Shown here: positions 48,501 to 50,110 of the stretch, one piece after another
How positions within the stretch are numbered: position 1 is the first letter of the stretch
Layout of the letters: each line of letters begins with the position of its first letter
Assembly: GCA_947466075.1 (NCBI GenBank)
Contig: CANIBP010000049.1
Span: 1 to 50,110 of the forward strand
DNA from: Verrucomicrobiaceae bacterium
GTDB taxonomy: Bacteria; Verrucomicrobiota; Verrucomicrobiia; Verrucomicrobiales; Verrucomicrobiaceae
Length of the DNA: 50,110 nucleotides
Reading direction: 5' to 3'
The notes under the pieces: generated by a model
What the model was told of the DNA's origin: nothing
The model's input: the letters and a program-made list of their open reading frames with translations, nothing else
The model's database searches: none
Made by a program: the position numbers and the translations under genes

Positions 48501-50110
48501 GCGGATGTTGACATCAAACACCGCGCCTGAAGCATTGACGGTGACGGCACCTGTGTTGGCCAGAGCGTCGCTGGCACCCAGACTGATGGTTCCTGCATTC
48601 ACGATGGTGCCACCGGTGAAGCTGTTGGATCCAGAGAGCGTGAGCGTGCCGTTGCCGGACTTGGTCAGACCGCCCTGGCCGGTAAGGCCGGAGGCGAAGG
48701 TGACGTTGTTGCCATTGGTGTCCACCTTGGCAGCGACCAGGTTAGCAATGGCGATCACACGGCCTGAGATGTCCTGAGTGTTGCCCGAAGCATACTGCAG
48801 TGTGCCGCCACCGAAGGTGATGGTGCTGGCACCCGTGCTGCCGAGAGCGTTGTTGGAGAAGGTCAGGATGCCGTCATTGATGGTCGTGCCTCCGGTGTAG
48901 GCATTGGTGCCATTGGTAAGGCTGAGGGCCGAAGAAGCACCATTAACCACCAGCGCCACCTTTTTTGTGCTGTCCGTGATCTTGCCGGCGAAGGTGCCGT
49001 TACCGATGAATGTTAGCGTCGAATCGTTTCCGCCAGTATTCGTGATGGTTTGGCTGTTAGCCACAGCAGCACCGTTAATCGAAATACCCGCCAATTGCTG
49101 GTTGAATCCGTTGAGATCCAAAATCCCAGTGGTGCCAGAACCGCCGAGGGCCACCGCACCGGCGATGGGCAGGGCGTTGTTGGCTCCCAGCTTGACTGTG
49201 CCAGACAGGATGTTCGTCCCACCCAAATAGGTGTTGCCAGAGCCACTCAGTGTGATGAGTCCAGCGGAGGTCACATTGACCGCGCCCGACCCGGTAATGT
49301 TATTGGTATAACTATAAGCGTTCGTGCGTGCGAATGTGAGTGCACTGCTGCCTGCGACCAAGTTCACATTGCTGGTAATGGAGCCACTTGTCCCGGCATT
49401 GCCAATCCTCAAGATGGCACCGCTTTGAACAGAGGCCGTTCCTGTGTAGGTATTGGCACCTGTGAAGGTGACTTGGGAGTTGTCCAGCACATTGACATTG
49501 CCCGATCCTGTCGTGTTGTTAATCACTCCAGTGTAAACATAATTGCTGGCAACCGAACGGTTAAAGGCAACTGTGCCCCCGCTGTTGGCAGACACGTTAC
49601 CAATAGCACCGGTCGCACCACCGTTTCCAACTTGCAGCACGGAGTTGGAACCAGTGACAGTGTTCGTGGTCACACTATTGGCTCCAGTTAGAACCACCGT
49701 GCCATTGGACACCCTGAGTTCACCTGCACCGGTTACAGCATTCATTGTCGATGTGGTGGCCGTGGCAGTGTTAAAATTCAGAAGAGCGGTGCTTGCAATG
49801 GTCGTCGTCGCCGAAGTCGTAGCCAAGGATCCAGTCGTGCCATTGCCGATCTGCAGTGTGCCCGCATTGACCGTGGTCGCGCCAGTGTATCCGTTGGCTC
49901 CAGCCAAGATCAACGTGCCCGCGCCGACCTTCGTGAGACCAGATGTATTGCTGCTGTCAACAGACGCGAAGGTGATCGGCGCATTGTTATTGGTATCAAT
50001 CATCACTTCAGCTGTCGTGCTATTCTTGATTCGAGCACCGAGATCCTGGGTGTTACCCAAAGCAAACTGCAAGGTGCCACCGCCGAAAGTGATGTTTCCG
50101 CTGCCCAGCG
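42582..50110 (-). CDS. Giant autotransporter-associated beta-strand-repeat protein with PEP-CTERM signal (5' end beyond window)
   Basis: The frame is open from the window edge to the stop at 42582, giving at least 2508 residues without a start codon; the N-terminus lies outside. It is almost wholly beta-strand repeats of the autotransporter-associated (PATR) type: GLTKTGxGTLxLSGANTYTGGTTINxGTLxxG, interspersed with xxTFGGGTLQYAxGNTQD(I/V)SxRI... modules. The C-terminus is a PEP-CTERM sorting signal: VPEPSRMLLLMFGLLG, a hydrophobic helix, then RRRRR. Exosortase-dependent export and cleavage is expected from this signal. A non-repeat region near 46.4 kb (WTGITSGEWSA..., DxVLFDDTATGT) resembles a new PATR-array start in the middle. 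Surface fibre, adhesin or extracellular matrix role inferred; function unknown. Confidence 0.9.
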   Translation of the reverse strand, partial: LGSGNITFGGGTLQFALGNTQDLGARIKNSTTAEVMIDTNNNAPITFASVDSSNTSGLTKVGAGTLILAGANGYTGATTVNAGTLQIGNGTTGSLATTSATTTIASTALLNFNTATATTSTMNAVTGAGELRVSNGTVVLTGANSVTTNTVTGSNSVLQVGNGGATGAIGNVSANSGGTVAFNRSVASNYVYTGVINNTTGSGNVNVLDNSQVTFTGANTYTGTASVQSGAILRIGNAGTSGSITSNVNLVAGSSALTFARTNAYSYTNNITGSGAVNVTSAGLITLSGSGNTYLGGTNILSGTVKLGANNALPIAGAVALGGSGTTGILDLNGFNQQLAGISINGAAVANSQTITNTGGNDSTLTFIGNGTFAGKITDSTKKVALVVNGASSALSLTNGTNAYTGGTTINDGILTFSNNALGSTGASTITFGGGTLQYASGNTQDISGRVIAIANLVAAKVDTNGNNVTFASGLTGQGGLTKSGNGTLTLSGSNSFTGGTIVNAGTISLGASDALANTGAVTVNASGAVFDVNIRTDTVGVVTLVDGSITGTSGVLSGSSYAVQNGSISAILGGSGALTKSTSGTVTLSGANTYSGGTNLQTGSLNINNASAIGSGALTITGGVFDNTSAGAFTLSTNNAQNWNADAVFTGTQNLNMGFGGVTMNTSRQVTVTGGTLIVNGNIAGSTFGLTKAGVGTLVLGGANGYDGGTTVNAGALNVSSIGNLAFRSNLTIGASGTSAFANSDQTLGAVTNANTAASSLNFTALTGTTDFTSLTGAGRTNIVNNATIGTFDTGTLTVGAVGTFTTVTSGTLNLNGATSSIGTLNGGAIDLATTALTINDGNSSGIIAGANGSLIKATGGTLTLSGANTYGGGTAINVGTLNFTNGALGSGDITFGGGTLQFATGNTQDIGSRIKNSGSAVTLDTNGNATTTFAGSLASSNTGGLTKTGAGTLILAGANGYSGTTTVTTGTLQVGNGTTGSIASNSASVGSGATLNINTAVATNTTLNDADGLNGSGSVTITKGTLNVTGATNSFSGTIGIAGVLNVTGGLGSVGAVVVNNGGVLRGNGTLGDLAAQQVTVASGGTLTANAGGGSALSLSNVVFQGTTTNSGFINVADVTSGVTAAILKTAGTVNSLVTAGTGSVKITVGGTNIFVNGSSYKLIEYTGSITNADFALNATTAGLGARQTPTLDFGTTGQIRMLITGDSPVWTGITSGEWSANAIAGSKNWKLLVAGTPTDFLTTDQVLFDDTATGTTTVNITDGTAGPSNVLPSSVTFNNSSLNYILNSSNGSGIAGTTGLTKNGTGSVNINTANSYTGGTTINAGTIIAGSATALGSSTGTLVMTGGTLDLNNNNLGVGILSGAAGVITNNATGTANLTVNSTGSTVETFAGTLVDGGSGKILGLTTTGTGTLTLTSGSNAYTGSTTLNDGTLNFVSGALGTTGNISFGGGTLQYATGNIQDIGSRIKSSGSAIMLDTNGNASTAFAGGIDGTNTAGLTKLGGGNLILAGANSYTGLTTVSAGSAQVGDGSNTGNLTGGGGASLAGGTSLIFNTSSATASSLASLTGAGDLTMTLGTLNVTGNNTGYTGTTTIGGGTLGFANNSLGTTGSITFTGTSGALKFSSTNTQDVSNRIAISGGATGIIDTNDNNVTFAAALANSGTAAFTKNGLGILILSAANNSYTGATTINGGTLQIGTGGAAAMGSNSVILGGGTLDYNTTTASASTTISGTGNVTVRTGTLSITGTGYTGATRINGGTLKFTAASLDSSTITFGGGVLQYDTSNTQDVSSQIQPITTGVTAIINTNGNNVSYATGLTGAGAFTKQGLGTLTLAGTSTYSGATTIASGGGTLQIGTAGSGSLTGGTAAVTVGTTLRFSGGSGSTLTGLSGTGALVLTSGTLEVSGTNVFSGGTTISAGTLTFGSSSLGTTGAINFTGTTGTLKYASANTQDVSSRITIGATSTAIIDTNGNSPVVFGSAVGGSSTGGFTKNGLGTLTLNAASNYTGLTAVQGGELKFGITNAVKSGNAITVNDQLGGTTLLNLNGFNATVGSLTLGGAGATATSVNNVSTGAGTLNLTGNLTYDATNNPLGSTISGKLDLGSATRTFAVADSSSTTSELTVSAVISNASGTAGLTKTGLGTLVLSAANTYNGATTISGGTLQLGSGTTTGALNTASAISVGSGATFAVNQTDAVTQGTDFGAISGAGNFAQTGSGSMTLNGTSSYSGTTNVSNGQLHFAASQTSTSSINVAESSGTLGSYNAGSNSFTGQNAAVLSAASGVTLGSASSTVTIGSVGGDVGILAPGASLGASNGSLTIGKDLVVNSGMLDLGITSPTVATLVTFTNGVYTFGGSTYNTAGDLFNPNFGGASANAANAAAAKAIWDVAPSAAGNHDFINVAGALTLNSGSKVHVFTSGSPTYNYGQVFNLIDWSSASMTGFNLGTGFSSGGSFGDFNLATLGGGLAWDTSAFASNGILVVVPEPSRMLLLMFGLLGLFFRRRRRSNSI
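44251..45730 (-). repeat. Tandem ~490-nt super-modules inside the giant repeat gene
   Basis: Four copies of an N-T-Q-D-(V/I)-S-(x)-R-I motif begin at TC(C/T)TG words at 44251, 44740, 45214 and 45715, giving spacings of 489, 474 and 501 nt. Each super-module holds several PATR strands plus a TFGGGxLQY/..DTNGNxVTFA...L segment. Three further copies lie at 47377, 48772 and 50044, spaced 1662, 1395 and 1272 nt. The array is protein-coding throughout, not CRISPR. Confidence 0.75.

Noticed and set aside
42586..50072. Many plus-strand open frames opposite the giant repeat gene
   Set aside because: The antisense of Gly/Thr/Asn-rich repeats is stop-poor by composition, reading as Pro/Val/Thr repeats; the minus-strand protein has a PEP-CTERM signal and continuous repeats.
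42582..50110. CRISPR-like periodic repeats in the last 7.5 kb
   Set aside because: The repeats are degenerate, in a single coding frame and spaced ~490 or more nt, not 25-45-nt repeats with unique spacers.

Overview
This 50 kb window is chromosomal DNA from a GC-rich, Gram-negative-type bacterium of the Planctomycetes-Verrucomicrobia-Chlamydiae group, most likely a Prosthecobacter/Verrucomicrobium-like member of Verrucomicrobiota. The assignment is an inference from gene style. The window has a giant autotransporter-type beta-strand-repeat protein ending in a PEP-CTERM sorting signal, a Tat-exported Gfo/Idh/MocA oxidoreductase, many small secreted proteins of lineage-restricted type, a bacterial alpha-2-macroglobulin, and RapA and FtsH housekeeping genes. 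There is no rRNA, tRNA, CRISPR array, prophage or insertion sequence. No gene-free gap exceeds about 200 bases.

Layout. 0-3.2 kb: the end of a fibronectin-III protein, a collagen-like modular protein, a sugar-phosphate nucleotidyltransferase and a membrane-anchored secreted protein. 3.3-5.7 kb: a compact module of two tiny exported proteins (one a Cys-rich 49-residue lipoprotein), a near-perfect 25-bp palindrome, an NsrR-type [Fe-S] regulator, and a translationally coupled one-heme exported protein. This is a candidate nitric-oxide-responsive unit. 5.8-10.1 kb (minus): Fic, pheA, scpB, cupin, a small unknown and radC. 10.3-13.5 kb (minus): an envelope cluster of pseudopilin, BamE-like protein, LysM lipoprotein, cell-wall amidase and polyprenyl diphosphate synthase. 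13.7-16.1 kb (minus): tlyA and two unknowns.

16.3-24.4 kb is mixed-strand: a small GYF-like protein with a basic tail, an MFS transporter overlapping an omega-amidase, gmk, Gfo/Idh oxidoreductase, an exported polysaccharide pyruvyl transferase-like protein, an orphan HlyD adaptor and an alpha/beta hydrolase. 24.5-34.3 kb is a unidirectional minus-strand block: AraC regulator, glycan-binding-like secreted protein, alpha-2-macroglobulin with an intact thioester motif, an ATP-grasp-like protein and a secreted esterase. Divergent from it are a PEP-hydrolase-family TIM barrel and ftsH. 37.7-38.5 kb holds an outer-membrane barrel gene with an apparent one-base frameshift. 38.6-42.5 kb carries rapA with a coupled secreted protein and a GAF protein. 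The last 7.5 kb is the 3' part of the giant repeat protein (at least 2508 residues).

The intergenic spaces are unusually structured. I see a REP-like nested palindrome and arrays of degenerate short repeats with periods of 6, 7 and about 10 nt, the 6- and 10-nt types occurring as inverted pairs. There is also a 15-bp inverted repeat at a convergent gene junction, and several strong hairpins. Together with the NsrR/haem module and the roughly 490-nt super-modules of the giant gene, these are the parts most worth a second look.
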